Origin: Aureispira anguillae
GTDB taxonomy: Bacteria > Bacteroidota > Bacteroidia > Chitinophagales > Saprospiraceae
Direction of reading: 5' to 3'
Length of the DNA: 64,000 nt
NCBI RefSeq assembly: GCF_026000115.1
Contig: NZ_AP026867.1
Location: forward strand, 4,397,716 to 4,461,715
Shown here: positions 16,701 through 24,543 of the stretch, piece by piece
How the letters are laid out: each line of letters starts with the position of its first letter
How positions within the stretch are numbered: position 1 is the stretch's first letter
Made by a program: the position numbers and the translations under genes
Notes under the pieces: model-generated
What the model saw: only the letters and a program-made list of their open reading frames with translations
Told to the model about the DNA's origin: nothing
Database searches by the model: none

Positions 16701-16995
16701 CATTCTCGGCATATTCAACCGCTAAATGATGTACTTTTGCTGCGTATTCTACTGCCTCTAAAAAATCAACTTGTTTGTATTCCATCACAAAACTAATCGG
16801 TGTATACGTTTTGCCACAGCTCCCAAAACAAGTTGCTATATTTTTTGATTTTGAGATTGAAAAAGAAGGCGTTTTTTCTTGGTGGAATGGGCAGCAAAGT
16901 TTTGCTTTGCTGCCTTCTTTCCAATCCGTAAGAGATGAAACAATGGTTTCTATCTCAAACTTTGATTTTAGTTGCTCAATATTTGTAATATACAT
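13795..16995 (-). CDS. DnaG-type primase fused to P-loop helicase
   Basis: The 1066-residue protein begins with a CHC2 zinc finger (C34/C35, H38, C56, C60), then a DnaG catalytic core with TOPRIM motifs EGYWD at 261-265 and DGD at 305-307. After a long middle region comes a P-loop ATPase: Walker A GQPGTGKS at 668-675 and an acidic FCEEY at ~715-719. The C-terminus is charged (KKQMKLYNK, then GKKGKKSSK). It can prime and probably unwind DNA, so it is the replication protein of the middle element, filling the place of the BT4734-VapE protein in the left element. Confidence 0.88.
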   Translation of the reverse strand: MYITNIEQLKSKFEIETIVSSLTDWKEGSKAKLCCPFHQEKTPSFSISKSKNIATCFGSCGKTYTPISFVMEYKQVDFLEAVEYAAKVHHLAVEYAENVSEEQLEQLKKRQQKKEQYLLYNRLLAAAYYNHHHGAEELKENIQFDKRSLQGSTVKTFGICQTPEAWHFTQSLKLEHSILEQLGIVKQGKKGLFDAYRNRVLFPIHNQSKAIVGFAGRALDDSQPKYLNSPESEVYHKEQLLYGLAQQLSAIKKTKTMYLVEGYWDVLSLYDGGFLGAVAAGGTSLSKQQAKLINRYAERVVLLYDGDKAGIEAAIRNLPALIELGLHVDTIPLPEKQDPDSYIRKIGKEAFVDYCNTNKTDAINWYLEHELQNSDRDNFAIQRISELAIELIAKIKNELVRDCYIRDVSKLLDIKQSVLSIQLRDKMGALSFESEQKSLSSRQRADLFKYGMYEDGNQYWCSNAKGGYTCVSNFVVKPLFHLKSKDNPKRLFELLNKYNQKVVLDVEAAVLVGLDKFRLAVEAEGNYFFTGNLAQYNRIKGKIYDEMKTCYEIDVLGYHKDNFYTFGNGIYTIDKGFVPVNSYGILSYQDKRYFLPAFSDIYKDSDKSFKDEKNFAYQDSKITFKDWSTLFCKVHGSKGQIATCFYVAALFRDVIHDYVNFPLLNLFGQPGTGKSFMGKNLSYMFGIAKDGFNLNSGTLVGFYNRLVLARNSLVFCEEYFNSIDFRFIQGLKSIYDGIGREKGQKTGTKSLVSEIYSACMFVGQELPTSDNALFTRVINLAFSQTEYTQEESDLAEELKAMRKNGELINITAKLSTFRPYIEDNYEEQYNLTFSKIKKAVAAKGIHTRLIENNAAILTVFDLLKEKVSFPFSTEEVYQTCIQNILRQNDQIHSETETATFWDIIEYLVSAGLLIEGIDYKIESRMDLKGKKFDQPKPLLYLSFSKAFPLYREHHKRQYSKDGLTKSSLSHYLKTNGSFMDYLKSTRIGKKNTSAFVFDYDALNINIQDEPQASTDYVAENEIWAEQEAHTNKIAEKRKKEEAETAKKQMKLYNKIIAGKKGKKSSK

Positions 16996-17017
16996 CTTGT
17001 GTTTTTATAGGGTTGGT

Positions 17018-18199
17018 TTATGCTTTTTTACTCGTGCGTCCTGTGTATTTTTTTCCGTTCCGTTCTTCCCAAGCTGTAATTTTACATTGCTCGGTACAAT
17101 ACGTATGATTCCATGAATTATGGATAAACCCCTTTTTACATACAGGACATTTTCTTGTATATTTCACTTCCTTTTCTACTGTCGTACGGCTGCCGTTTTT
17201 TTCGGTTATTGGCTGCTCCTGGTAATCTATAAATCCTATCTTTTTTTGGTTGAGTACGGGTGCCACTCCTCCCCCTCTAACGGCTGCCGTTACGGCTGGC
17301 GTTACTACTGCCGTTGTTGCCGTTGGTTCCTCATTTTCAACGGCTGTCGTTTCTTCCAAGCCTAAGCGCTCTTTTCGGCAATTATCATAGTACCACCAAC
17401 TAAAACACAAGCACAATAAGAGCAAGGTTTCAAAACCTAAAACCGTATATTCTAACTGCTGCCGTAACGTCTGACGTTCTTTCATAACGGCTGCAATCAG
17501 CCCAGCTGTGGCGGTGTCTGCCTCCGCAGTCAATCCCTCATTGGCTGCTGCTAAATTTCGCAACTCTTCTCGTTGCTGAGCAATCAAATCATTAATGCTT
17601 TTGTTGTGTTCATCAATCGAGCGTTGGTCTTCGTGCCTAAGCTTTCCATAATAAAGCCGTGTGGCTCTCAACGTATCTCGTTCCTGTTCTATCGCTGCAA
17701 TCTGCTGTTGATAATCTGCTTTAATACTCGCATCACTTTTTAAAATTGGCTCAACCTCTGTTGGCTCTGGTAGCATTAAGTCCGCTACAAAAGAAGCCCC
17801 ACCATAAGAGATTCCAATACTAATGCCGACAAAAACGACCGATACCACAAAAGAAAAATGTTCAAATTCTCGATACTGAAAAGCAGATTTTAGCACATCA
17901 TCTAAGGCAATACGTTTAATAATTTCAATAACCAGGACAACTACTAATAACAAAGGGATTCTTAACAGCATCGGAACATTGCCAAAGTAATGGTACAACA
18001 TCAATCCAGCTGTTATTAAACTAGCAATTTGAACGGCAAACGCTAAAGCCATCAACGACAAATTGACCAGCCAAAAGCGTTTGGAAAAGGTCGTATGTTT
18101 GAACTTTTTATCTAGCGTAGCCTCCATACTTTCGGAGGCTATCAAAGAACTTATTCCTTTACGAGCTAAGGAATAAGGATTTTTTATAAAATTTTTCAT
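17018..18199 (-). CDS. Membrane protein with coiled coil and C-terminal zinc finger
   Basis: The 393-residue protein has three hydrophobic segments near the N-terminus (about residues 43-73, 76-94, 115-143). A long coiled coil follows (~155-247), then a fourth span (~252-271), a Thr/Ala/Val-rich linker and a four-Cys zinc site (C351, C354, C368, C372). The layout resembles DUF4407-like or conjugation-associated membrane proteins, but I do not assign it. It lies 22 bp upstream of the primase-helicase gene and is probably co-transcribed, so it may tether replication to the membrane. Confidence 0.65.
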   Translation of the reverse strand: MKNFIKNPYSLARKGISSLIASESMEATLDKKFKHTTFSKRFWLVNLSLMALAFAVQIASLITAGLMLYHYFGNVPMLLRIPLLLVVVLVIEIIKRIALDDVLKSAFQYREFEHFSFVVSVVFVGISIGISYGGASFVADLMLPEPTEVEPILKSDASIKADYQQQIAAIEQERDTLRATRLYYGKLRHEDQRSIDEHNKSINDLIAQQREELRNLAAANEGLTAEADTATAGLIAAVMKERQTLRQQLEYTVLGFETLLLLCLCFSWWYYDNCRKERLGLEETTAVENEEPTATTAVVTPAVTAAVRGGGVAPVLNQKKIGFIDYQEQPITEKNGSRTTVEKEVKYTRKCPVCKKGFIHNSWNHTYCTEQCKITAWEERNGKKYTGRTSKKA

Positions 18200-18243
18200 A
18201 ATTTTGTATTGAATTTACCTGCCTGTCTAGGCATTTATTTTTT

Positions 18244-18275
18244 AGCTCCTAAGTTGCAGCTTAGGAGCTTTTTTT
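18244..18275 (+). terminator. Intrinsic terminator-shaped hairpin
   Basis: AGCTCCTAAG (18244-18253) pairs with CTTAGGAGCT (18260-18269) and is followed by T on the plus strand. On the minus strand the hairpin lacks a T tract, so it would stop only rightward (antisense) transcripts. It lies between the HTH gene and the membrane-protein gene of the leftward operon. Confidence 0.6.
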
Positions 18276-18537
18276 ATTTCAATCCTTTATACTCTTCAAC
18301 TGTTATTTTTGAAATGCCTAAGCCATAGTTATCAATCAATTCCGCTGCGTCCATTTCCAAGGCCTTGGCAAACTTTAACGTCAATTCATAAGTAGCATTA
18401 TTGGGCGCATTGCGAATGTGTGTGAGCATCTTCTTTGTGATTCCTATTCGTTTGTGCAAATTGCGGTATACACTAACCGCCAATTCATCCAAAAACTGGC
18501 AAAAAAGTTGCTGCATTGTTAATTGGTCTTTTTTCAT
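18274..18537 (-). CDS. HTH-like regulator, first gene of leftward operon (middle element)
   Basis: The 87-residue protein has a helix-turn-helix-like core (ITKKMLTHIRNAPNNATYEL, then FAKALEMDAAELI). Its place matches the 98-residue gene of the left element (4839-5135): first leftward gene, just after the tRNA-like RNA. I infer a Cro-type or accessory regulator of the replication operon. Confidence 0.65.
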   Translation of the reverse strand: MKKDQLTMQQLFCQFLDELAVSVYRNLHKRIGITKKMLTHIRNAPNNATYELTLKFAKALEMDAAELIDNYGLGISKITVEEYKGLK

Positions 18538-18630
18538 ATTTGTTTAGTTATGGGCAAAGCTTCGCCAAGCCACCCTATAGAAAAAGTAGCTTGTTGAAGA
18601 CTTGCAATTAAATAATTATGGAATTTTTGT

Positions 18631-18710
18631 TGAACGTAAGGAATCGAACCTTATACTAACTATATCAACCCCTTGTTATAGTATTGTAGCTACAGCCTTG
18701 CAGCCGTTCA
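18631..18710 (-). ncRNA. tRNA-like four-arm RNA, copy 2
   Basis: The minus strand folds into the same plan as copy 1 (5220-5283) with different bases. The closing stem is TGAACG/CGTTCA (18705-18710 with 18631-18636). A D-arm-like hairpin (18689-18704) has GG in its loop. A 6-bp stem ACTATA/TATAGT carries a 1x1 mismatch, a CAA/TTG step and a GGGG loop (18659-18682). A five-base spacer and a T-arm follow with a perfect 5-bp stem and the loop TTCGATT (18637-18653). No CCA follows. It lies 93 bp before the first leftward gene, as copy 1 does (85 bp). Confidence 0.6.
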
Positions 18711-18819
18711 GCCGTTGTAATTCTTCCCACAGAATCACTTCACGATAAATAAGACATTGTATATTTTAGCCTAAAGCAAAAAGTTAGTACCTTGCTCAGC
18801 TAAAATTAAGAACTTTTTC

Positions 18820-18863
18820 TGTCAACACTTTTTGCTCATTCCACTAAGTTTTTAATGTTGACA
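18820..18863. promoter_or_regulatory. Operator-like inverted repeat upstream of HTH repressor
   Basis: TGTCAACA (18820-18827) and TGTTGACA (18856-18863) form a perfect 8-bp inverted pair, 28 bp apart, in the divergent region between the leftward operon and the repressor at 18955. Two half-sites or two operators of the HTH protein are possible readings. I could not find a fully matching -33/-7 pair here. Confidence 0.45.
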
Positions 18864-18954
18864 ATACAAAGTAAAACCTTTTTAGTCTTTCAAACAACAA
18901 AAAGGCAATAAAAGTACTAAAATATTTTGTTAATTTTTTTAAGATTTTCTATAA

Positions 18955-19491
18955 ATGTCTACGTCTGACCGCTTTAAGCTTTTTCTATTTAACCAAGAAA
19001 AATATGTAAAAGACCTCGCTGAAGAGTTAGGGGTTACTCAATCTGCATTAAATAGAGTCGTTCGAGGTGAAGCAATGCCTAGTTCTAAAATATTAGTACC
19101 ATTAGCTAAAATGGGCGTTAATATCAATTGGCTGCTATTAGGTGAAGAAGAAATGCTTCGTGAAAAGTTTTATCTTGAGAAACATGATAGTCCAATCTTA
19201 AGAAATGAAAAAGTCCCCTATCAAGAACCCATCGACAGAGCCCATCCGCTTAAAGAAGCTATCACTATATTACAAAATGAAAATAAAGATTTAGAGCACC
19301 AAGCAACAGAATCCGACTTAAAATATATGGTGGAACTCCAAGTCAGTAAATCGTTCAAAGAAATGCACGACCTATTAAAAGAACAAATCGCTACTTACCA
19401 ACAACTCATGAAGCAAAAAGATAAATCTTTAGATGATAAAGATAAAATCATTGCATTACTGGAGAAACAACTCAAAGAAAAGGACGCTTAG
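18955..19491 (+). CDS. XRE/CI-like HTH repressor with coiled-coil tail (middle element)
   Basis: The 178-residue protein has an N-terminal HTH (residues ~18-60: VKDLAEELGVTQSALNRVV) and a C-terminal charged coiled coil (residues ~100-178, ending DKIIALLEKQLKEKDA). It is homologous in layout to the repressor at 5547-5966 and divergent from the leftward replication operon. I infer the lysogeny-like or copy-control repressor of this element. Confidence 0.8.
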   Translation: MSTSDRFKLFLFNQEKYVKDLAEELGVTQSALNRVVRGEAMPSSKILVPLAKMGVNINWLLLGEEEMLREKFYLEKHDSPILRNEKVPYQEPIDRAHPLKEAITILQNENKDLEHQATESDLKYMVELQVSKSFKEMHDLLKEQIATYQQLMKQKDKSLDDKDKIIALLEKQLKEKDA

Positions 19492-19672
19492 TATCTCATT
19501 TGAAAAATTTGAATTTTGATGTCGTTTTACGAGTAAAAAGTAACGTTCCCATAATTACAAATCAAATTTACTACAAAAATGCAAATCTAAATAAAGTTGT
19601 GACTTTTCCACTTTTTGCATATTTCTCTTTTCTTCTTTATTTTTTTATTTGGAAAGCTTATATCCTTGAAAT

Positions 19673-20005
19673 TTTTCCAACACTCCAACAAATACACATA
19701 AACAAATAACAATCAATTACTTAACTTTTCCAACAAGCGTTTTTTAGTTGGAAAAGGGGTCTATTTTGTTGGAATAATAGCCATTTTGTTGGAAAACCAA
19801 GTATACACCTAAAATTGAGCCGTTTTGAGATTCATTCCTTTTTCCAACAAAACAGCCCTTTTTCCAACACGTTTCCAACAGGCTCCAACACTATTTTTAA
19901 ACTATTTCTAATTATATTTTTATATTACACACTAACAACTAACTACTTAACTATATTACATCTGTATTAGTAGGAGCATTTTTGCCGTTTGTTGGATGTT
20001 GGAAA
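19673..20005. repeat. Iteron-like cluster of TTTCCAACA motifs
   Basis: About twelve copies of TTTCCAACA, its shorter form CTCCAACA, or the reverse complement TGTTGGAAA lie in ~330 bp: near 19673, 19683, 19726, 19747, 19767, 19787, 19840, 19860, 19871, 19882, 19991 and 19998. Two form a perfect 10-bp hairpin, CTTTTCCAAC/GTTGGAAAAG (19725-19734 with 19747-19756). The cluster lies between the repressor and the att site of an element that has its own primase-helicase. It may be the replication origin or an excisionase site. The stretch 19492-20106 has no convincing gene. Confidence 0.65.
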
Positions 20006-20106
20006 AATAAAATGGTATTTTTGGAGAATTTTTTTTTTGAAGACATACTGTTATTTTTTTTGTTTATTTATTTCTCATTTGTGACATAAAAAAAACACAT
20101 GTACAT

Positions 20107-20583
20107 CTAGTTCTTAATTTTAGCCATTGCGAAAGACCAACCTAATCCTATCGAATAGAAATCAATTAAACCTTCATAACCTCGCAGTTTAAAATTGTTA
20201 TCAAAATACTCCTTATCGCTTTGCCTACTACAAGCGCAATACCATATTGCAATATTTTCTTCTAAATAAAAAAACACTTCTCTTGAATCATCTAACATCG
20301 CATCACATGTGAGATGCCTACCATATTGAATTTTTCTAATACCTAGTTTTTCAAGTTGCACTTGCAAATCCTTTGATAACTTAGACAGGTCTAACAATTC
20401 TAATTTATTGCTCTTAAGCAATAATCCAGCGTCTTTAAGTGCTTCCGTAAAAGATAGATAATCGTCTTTATTTTCATAAAATGATTGAACATAAGGACTT
20501 AATTCTTTCTCTATTTTTCCTCGTTGAAGATTACAAGAAAAAGATAGGAACAGACAAAAGAATATAAATAGTTTTAGTTGCAT
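20107..20583 (-). CDS. Small predicted lipoprotein
   Basis: The 158-residue protein starts with a signal peptide ending in the lipobox LSFSC (Cys at ~17), so it is probably a lipid-anchored envelope protein. The mature part is mixed alpha/beta with later Cys residues (e.g. WYCACSRQ). No family recognised. It lies between the iteron-like cluster and the second att core, so it may be cargo gained by the element. Confidence 0.6.
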   Translation of the reverse strand: MQLKLFIFFCLFLSFSCNLQRGKIEKELSPYVQSFYENKDDYLSFTEALKDAGLLLKSNKLELLDLSKLSKDLQVQLEKLGIRKIQYGRHLTCDAMLDDSREVFFYLEENIAIWYCACSRQSDKEYFDNNFKLRGYEGLIDFYSIGLGWSFAMAKIKN

Positions 20584-20838
20584 CTATTAATTATTAAGTG
20601 TAGAAGGTTTGAAACTTTTTTAAGAAAGTAATAAAACTTTTACCCAAATAGCTAATTCATTTCTTTTATTTCTAATTTGTCATATCAGAAGCATGGCAAT
20701 ATAATTGTGTAGCTTATAAATCTATTATTATGATGTCATAGTCATACTGAAACGCTGAGACAAAAAGTGAGACAAATTATGTCTCAACCGTATATATATT
20801 ATACTCTTAATCAAAAAATTGAGCTGTTGTTCGACTAT

Positions 20839-20855
20839 TCCCTCCAGCTCCACTA
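20839..20855 (+). other. Attachment-site core B (tmRNA 3'-end-like)
   Basis: This is the second copy of the 17-bp core TCCCTCCAGCTCCACTA, identical to 6173-6189. A hairpin follows directly (20856-20868 with 20874-20886, one wobble). Motifs TGAGACA at 20756-20762 and 20768-20774, TGTCTCA at 20780-20786 and TGTCTC at 20922-20927 surround it, matching those at the first site. The region 6173-20855 is therefore a candidate excisable unit of about 14.7 kb. Confidence 0.6.
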
Positions 20856-20963
20856 AACTCCTTGATTACCAGATAATTAAGGAGTTATATATTTATTGAT
20901 ATTCCATTTAAATATCATTGTTGTCTCGTTTTGTATCCGAAGGGTAGAAAAAAGTTCAAAACA

Positions 20964-21721
20964 ATGATTAAAAAATTTTTGCCCCGAATATACTCGGGAA
21001 ACAATTCATTGGACGCTAGATGGTTCGTACTCTATCTTGATGAAAAAGGCAAAAAGAGAAAAAAGTACGGCAATATCAATCGCTTCAATACGCTCGAAGA
21101 ACGCCAAAAAGCAGCTCAAATTATTGCTGCTGAATTAAGACGAGCGCTTGCCATCCGATTTCAATCTAAATTTGAACGACAGATCTATAAAGAACTTGAG
21201 TTAAGAAAGTCTACTTGGCGACTCAAAACCTACCAGTGTAAAAAATCTAAAATTGGAATCTTTTTAAAATGGATGAAAACCAAAGAATGGACAGAGCAAA
21301 ATGTCTATAATTTTTTCTTTGAGCACCTCACGCATCAACGAACCATCAAGGAATCTACTTACAACGATTATATCAGGCATGTAAAAAATGCTTTGGAATG
21401 GTGCCAGCTTTCCCACCTAATTGAACCAATTAAGAAAGCAGGAGTATGTAGCCATTCCTGATGCTTTTTTTTCCTATTGTAGAACGTAAGGTTAGAGGGC
21501 GGAATCCAAATCATTATTTGTTTCCTGGAGTAAATGAACAAACTCCTACAGGCATGAATACTTATGGACGGCAACATCGCCTATTGCTCCAGAAATTAGG
21601 CTTTGATACGGACCGCTATAAAATGTATTCCTGGAAATATACGGGGACTGTTGCTGCTGTTCGTGCTGGTATTAATCTTAAAGATTTACAGATACAATTC
21701 TTCTTTGGAGGCTATTTTTAG
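20964..21721 (+). pseudogene. Decayed tyrosine integrase (second element)
   Basis: The 5' part (20964-21440) matches the intact integrase at 6309 closely from MIKK to the core-binding domain. About 100 residues are then missing, including the region of the first catalytic Arg. The sequence resumes as KQEYVAIPDAFF. A T run near 21463-21470 shifts the frame, and the rest reads PIVERKVRGRNPNHYLFPG onward. The C-terminus is cut before the Tyr motif and ends at 21721, where it meets the 3' end of the pentapeptide gene. SWKHTG has become SWKYTG. It cannot be active. Confidence 0.85.
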
Positions 21722-24489
21722 TTGTCTTCTGTGGATTCTCTCCTTTTAATGTAGTAACGTGGATATTTTTTTTCTTTATCCCAAGATCTATAATTCTTAA
21801 CGGTATCTATTTTGTAGGTTTTTATTAGTTCTTTTATTCCTACTACATTCCAAGTTTCAAGACTATCTAACCATGCTGTAATATGAACAAAGCCTGAATC
21901 TAAGGTTGCATTTGTCAAGTTAGTACCTTCTAAATTTGCTCCCCAAAAATTTGCCCTCTCTAATCGGGAAGAACTAAAATTTGCACCTCCTAATTCAGCA
22001 GAACTAAAATCTGCCCCCTTTAATTGAGTCGAACTAAAATCTGCCCTCCTTAATTGAGCAGAACTAAAACATGCAGAATCTGCTTGGGCGTAACTAAAAT
22101 ATGCAAAATCTGCTTGGGCAGAGCTAAAATCTGCTTCTCCTAGCTTGGCAGAACTAAAATATGCCGAGCCTGCTTGTGCATAACGAAAATCTGCCTCTAT
22201 TAATTCGGCAGAGCTAAAATATGCTGAATTTGCTTGTGTGTAACTAAAATTTGCCTCTCTTAATTCGGCACCCCAAAAATTTGCATTCTCTAATTGTGTA
22301 GAACTAAAATCTGCCAAATTTGCTTGCGCAGAACTAAAATTTGCCCCTCTTAATTCGGCGCCCCAAAAATTTGCAGAATCTACTTGGGCATAACTAAAAT
22401 CTGCAGAATCTGCTTGGGTATAACTAAAATTTGCAAAATCTGCTTGGGCATAACTAAAATATACCCTCTCTAATTTGGCGTAACGAAAATCTGCCTCTAT
22501 TAATTCGGCGCCCCAAAAATTTGCTCTTCTCAATTTAGCTCTACTTAAATTTACTGAATTTAATTCAATTCCTATAAAATTTACTCCATCTGCTTTAATA
22601 GAAGATAAATTTGCTCCTTTCAATTTAGCTCCTCTAGAAAATTTCCTTAGATTATTTATTCTTTTCTTTGCCTTATAATTTCTCTCCTTTATTTTTTTTT
22701 GCCCAAAACTTACTGAATCTATGCTGATTCCCCCAAAAATTGACATTGATAAGTCAGCATAACTAAAATCTGCCGAATCTGCTTGAACCCCTCTAAAATC
22801 TGCCTTAGTTAAACAACTATTCTTTAATATAATCCCCTCCATATTAGCTCCAACAAAAATAGATTGCACCCCAAAAACACCCCTAGCCTTAGCAAATCTT
22901 AAATCACAGCCAGATAAATTAGGTCCTATAATATCTTTATATTTTTCTTTATCAGTTGAGGCTATATATCCTGATGGTATAGGCACTAAAAAGGCTCGTT
23001 CAAGATTAGCTGTATATTTGGGTTGTTGAATACCTACCATACCATTATAGGTATATAAAACACAACAACTAACAAGTAAGCCTAAAATTATAGCAGGTTT
23101 CCAAGGACTACCTTTAGACAGTTGTTTCCTATAGAGTACTGATAGAGAATTTATTTGATAAATAAGAGCAGTACTTACAGATAGTATCAGCATACAGATT
23201 AAAAAAGAAGCCATCCACCAATCATGGCGAACTAGAGAATCTATCCAAAAAATTCCCATGGTTAGAGGAACTACCCACCAAGCTAGTAAAAAACAGATAA
23301 TAATTTCAATACGCTTGAAAGAGCTATATGGAGTAGTTTCATCAATGAAATTAGAGTTTCCAATACTAATCAAAAGCCATGGATAAACTTTTGTAATGGC
23401 TTCTTTTCCATTTTGTAATTTGAAGGGCAATGAGCTAACTTCTTTCCACAATTTTCTTAGGTATAAATTAAAATACAAAAAGATAAAATACAGAATAACA
23501 GGGGTGATAAAAAAGAAACCACTAACAGCAATTTTCACTTGGATAATGGGCAAGACTACTTCTCTAGAATCTGAAATAATGGCAATATCTTGAATAGTGG
23601 CAATGGTAATCCAAGAATAAATACAAGCACTCAACAATCCTATAAATATTGGCTTGGTAATTTTAGCCAATTCTCCTATTTGTACTAAGGTTTCTGGATC
23701 TACTAAATCATCTGTTAAATTGGAACCTTCTAAACTCGCTCTTGCAAAAATGGCTTCTTGACTCCCTTTACAATTGGTAAAATCTGTATGGCTTAGATCT
23801 GCTGCTCTAAATGAAGCATTCTTAATTATTGCATTCTTAAAAATGCAATTATGTAGATTAGCACCATCAAAATTAGCTGCACTGAGATTAGCACCAGTGA
23901 AATTTCTATTCAGAAGCATCATCCCACTAAAATCATCTTGAGCAAAATTGGCATTTTCACCTTTTAAGCCATTCTCTTTTACATAAAGTTCATAGTTTTC
24001 TATTTTTTCTAGAAGAGCTGTATTTTTATCTTTATCATCAATCCCAATCCAAGGAAAAACAAAACGAAAAGGGGGACCATTATTATTTGCAGTAGAGTAG
24101 CTTTCTAAGGATAATAGATAAGATGTTGCTAGTAGATGGACTATAATTGAGATCATAAAATGATTATAAACAGCACTAACAACCAGTATCAATATAAAAA
24201 GAAAGAGAAGTAGAAGAAAATAGCGCCACTTAAGATTATAGTTACGATCTTTGATGCGCTTGAGGGAAACAATGATCCAACTACTATATATCATCCCTCC
24301 TATAATAATACTCAACAATAAAAGTTGAGTTTCTTTCACAGAAAGTAGTTTCCAATGTTGTACAAGGTCTATTATTAAAGGATAAGGACTTAAGAAAAAT
24401 ATAGAAAGAACAATGAGGGAGGTCCCTAAATACCATAACCGACTGATTCTTCCTTTAGGGGAATAAAAGATATTAAATAGTTCATTCAT
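21718..24489 (-). CDS. DUF805-like membrane protein with two pentapeptide-repeat blocks
   Basis: The 923-residue protein starts with a DUF805-like segment (FYSPKGRISRLWYLG) and several membrane spans (residues ~15-140). A first pentapeptide block (~175-255, ANFDGANLHN type) follows, then a second membrane region (~275-500) and a long second block (~520-880) of A(N/D)FS/W repeats. The block forms a right-handed beta-helix in known family members. Its DNA shows near-identical 15-bp units, so it may expand or contract. Function unknown; the soluble beta-helix could be a scaffold. Its 3' end abuts the broken integrase. Confidence 0.8.
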   Translation of the reverse strand: MNELFNIFYSPKGRISRLWYLGTSLIVLSIFFLSPYPLIIDLVQHWKLLSVKETQLLLLSIIIGGMIYSSWIIVSLKRIKDRNYNLKWRYFLLLLFLFILILVVSAVYNHFMISIIVHLLATSYLLSLESYSTANNNGPPFRFVFPWIGIDDKDKNTALLEKIENYELYVKENGLKGENANFAQDDFSGMMLLNRNFTGANLSAANFDGANLHNCIFKNAIIKNASFRAADLSHTDFTNCKGSQEAIFARASLEGSNLTDDLVDPETLVQIGELAKITKPIFIGLLSACIYSWITIATIQDIAIISDSREVVLPIIQVKIAVSGFFFITPVILYFIFLYFNLYLRKLWKEVSSLPFKLQNGKEAITKVYPWLLISIGNSNFIDETTPYSSFKRIEIIICFLLAWWVVPLTMGIFWIDSLVRHDWWMASFLICMLILSVSTALIYQINSLSVLYRKQLSKGSPWKPAIILGLLVSCCVLYTYNGMVGIQQPKYTANLERAFLVPIPSGYIASTDKEKYKDIIGPNLSGCDLRFAKARGVFGVQSIFVGANMEGIILKNSCLTKADFRGVQADSADFSYADLSMSIFGGISIDSVSFGQKKIKERNYKAKKRINNLRKFSRGAKLKGANLSSIKADGVNFIGIELNSVNLSRAKLRRANFWGAELIEADFRYAKLERVYFSYAQADFANFSYTQADSADFSYAQVDSANFWGAELRGANFSSAQANLADFSSTQLENANFWGAELREANFSYTQANSAYFSSAELIEADFRYAQAGSAYFSSAKLGEADFSSAQADFAYFSYAQADSACFSSAQLRRADFSSTQLKGADFSSAELGGANFSSSRLERANFWGANLEGTNLTNATLDSGFVHITAWLDSLETWNVVGIKELIKTYKIDTVKNYRSWDKEKKYPRYYIKRRESTEDN

Positions 24490-24543
24490 AATGTTTTTCT
24501 TATAAATCTACAAAAAAAACATAAGACATTAAAAACTAGACCA

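Noticed and set aside
19500-19709. 69-residue plus-strand frame after the HTH repressor
   Set aside because: It runs into the iteron-like repeats, has low-complexity hydrophobic composition and no leader of its own.
21900-22560. CRISPR-like array
   Set aside because: The short regular repeats are 15-bp pentapeptide codons inside a coding frame with no unique spacers.
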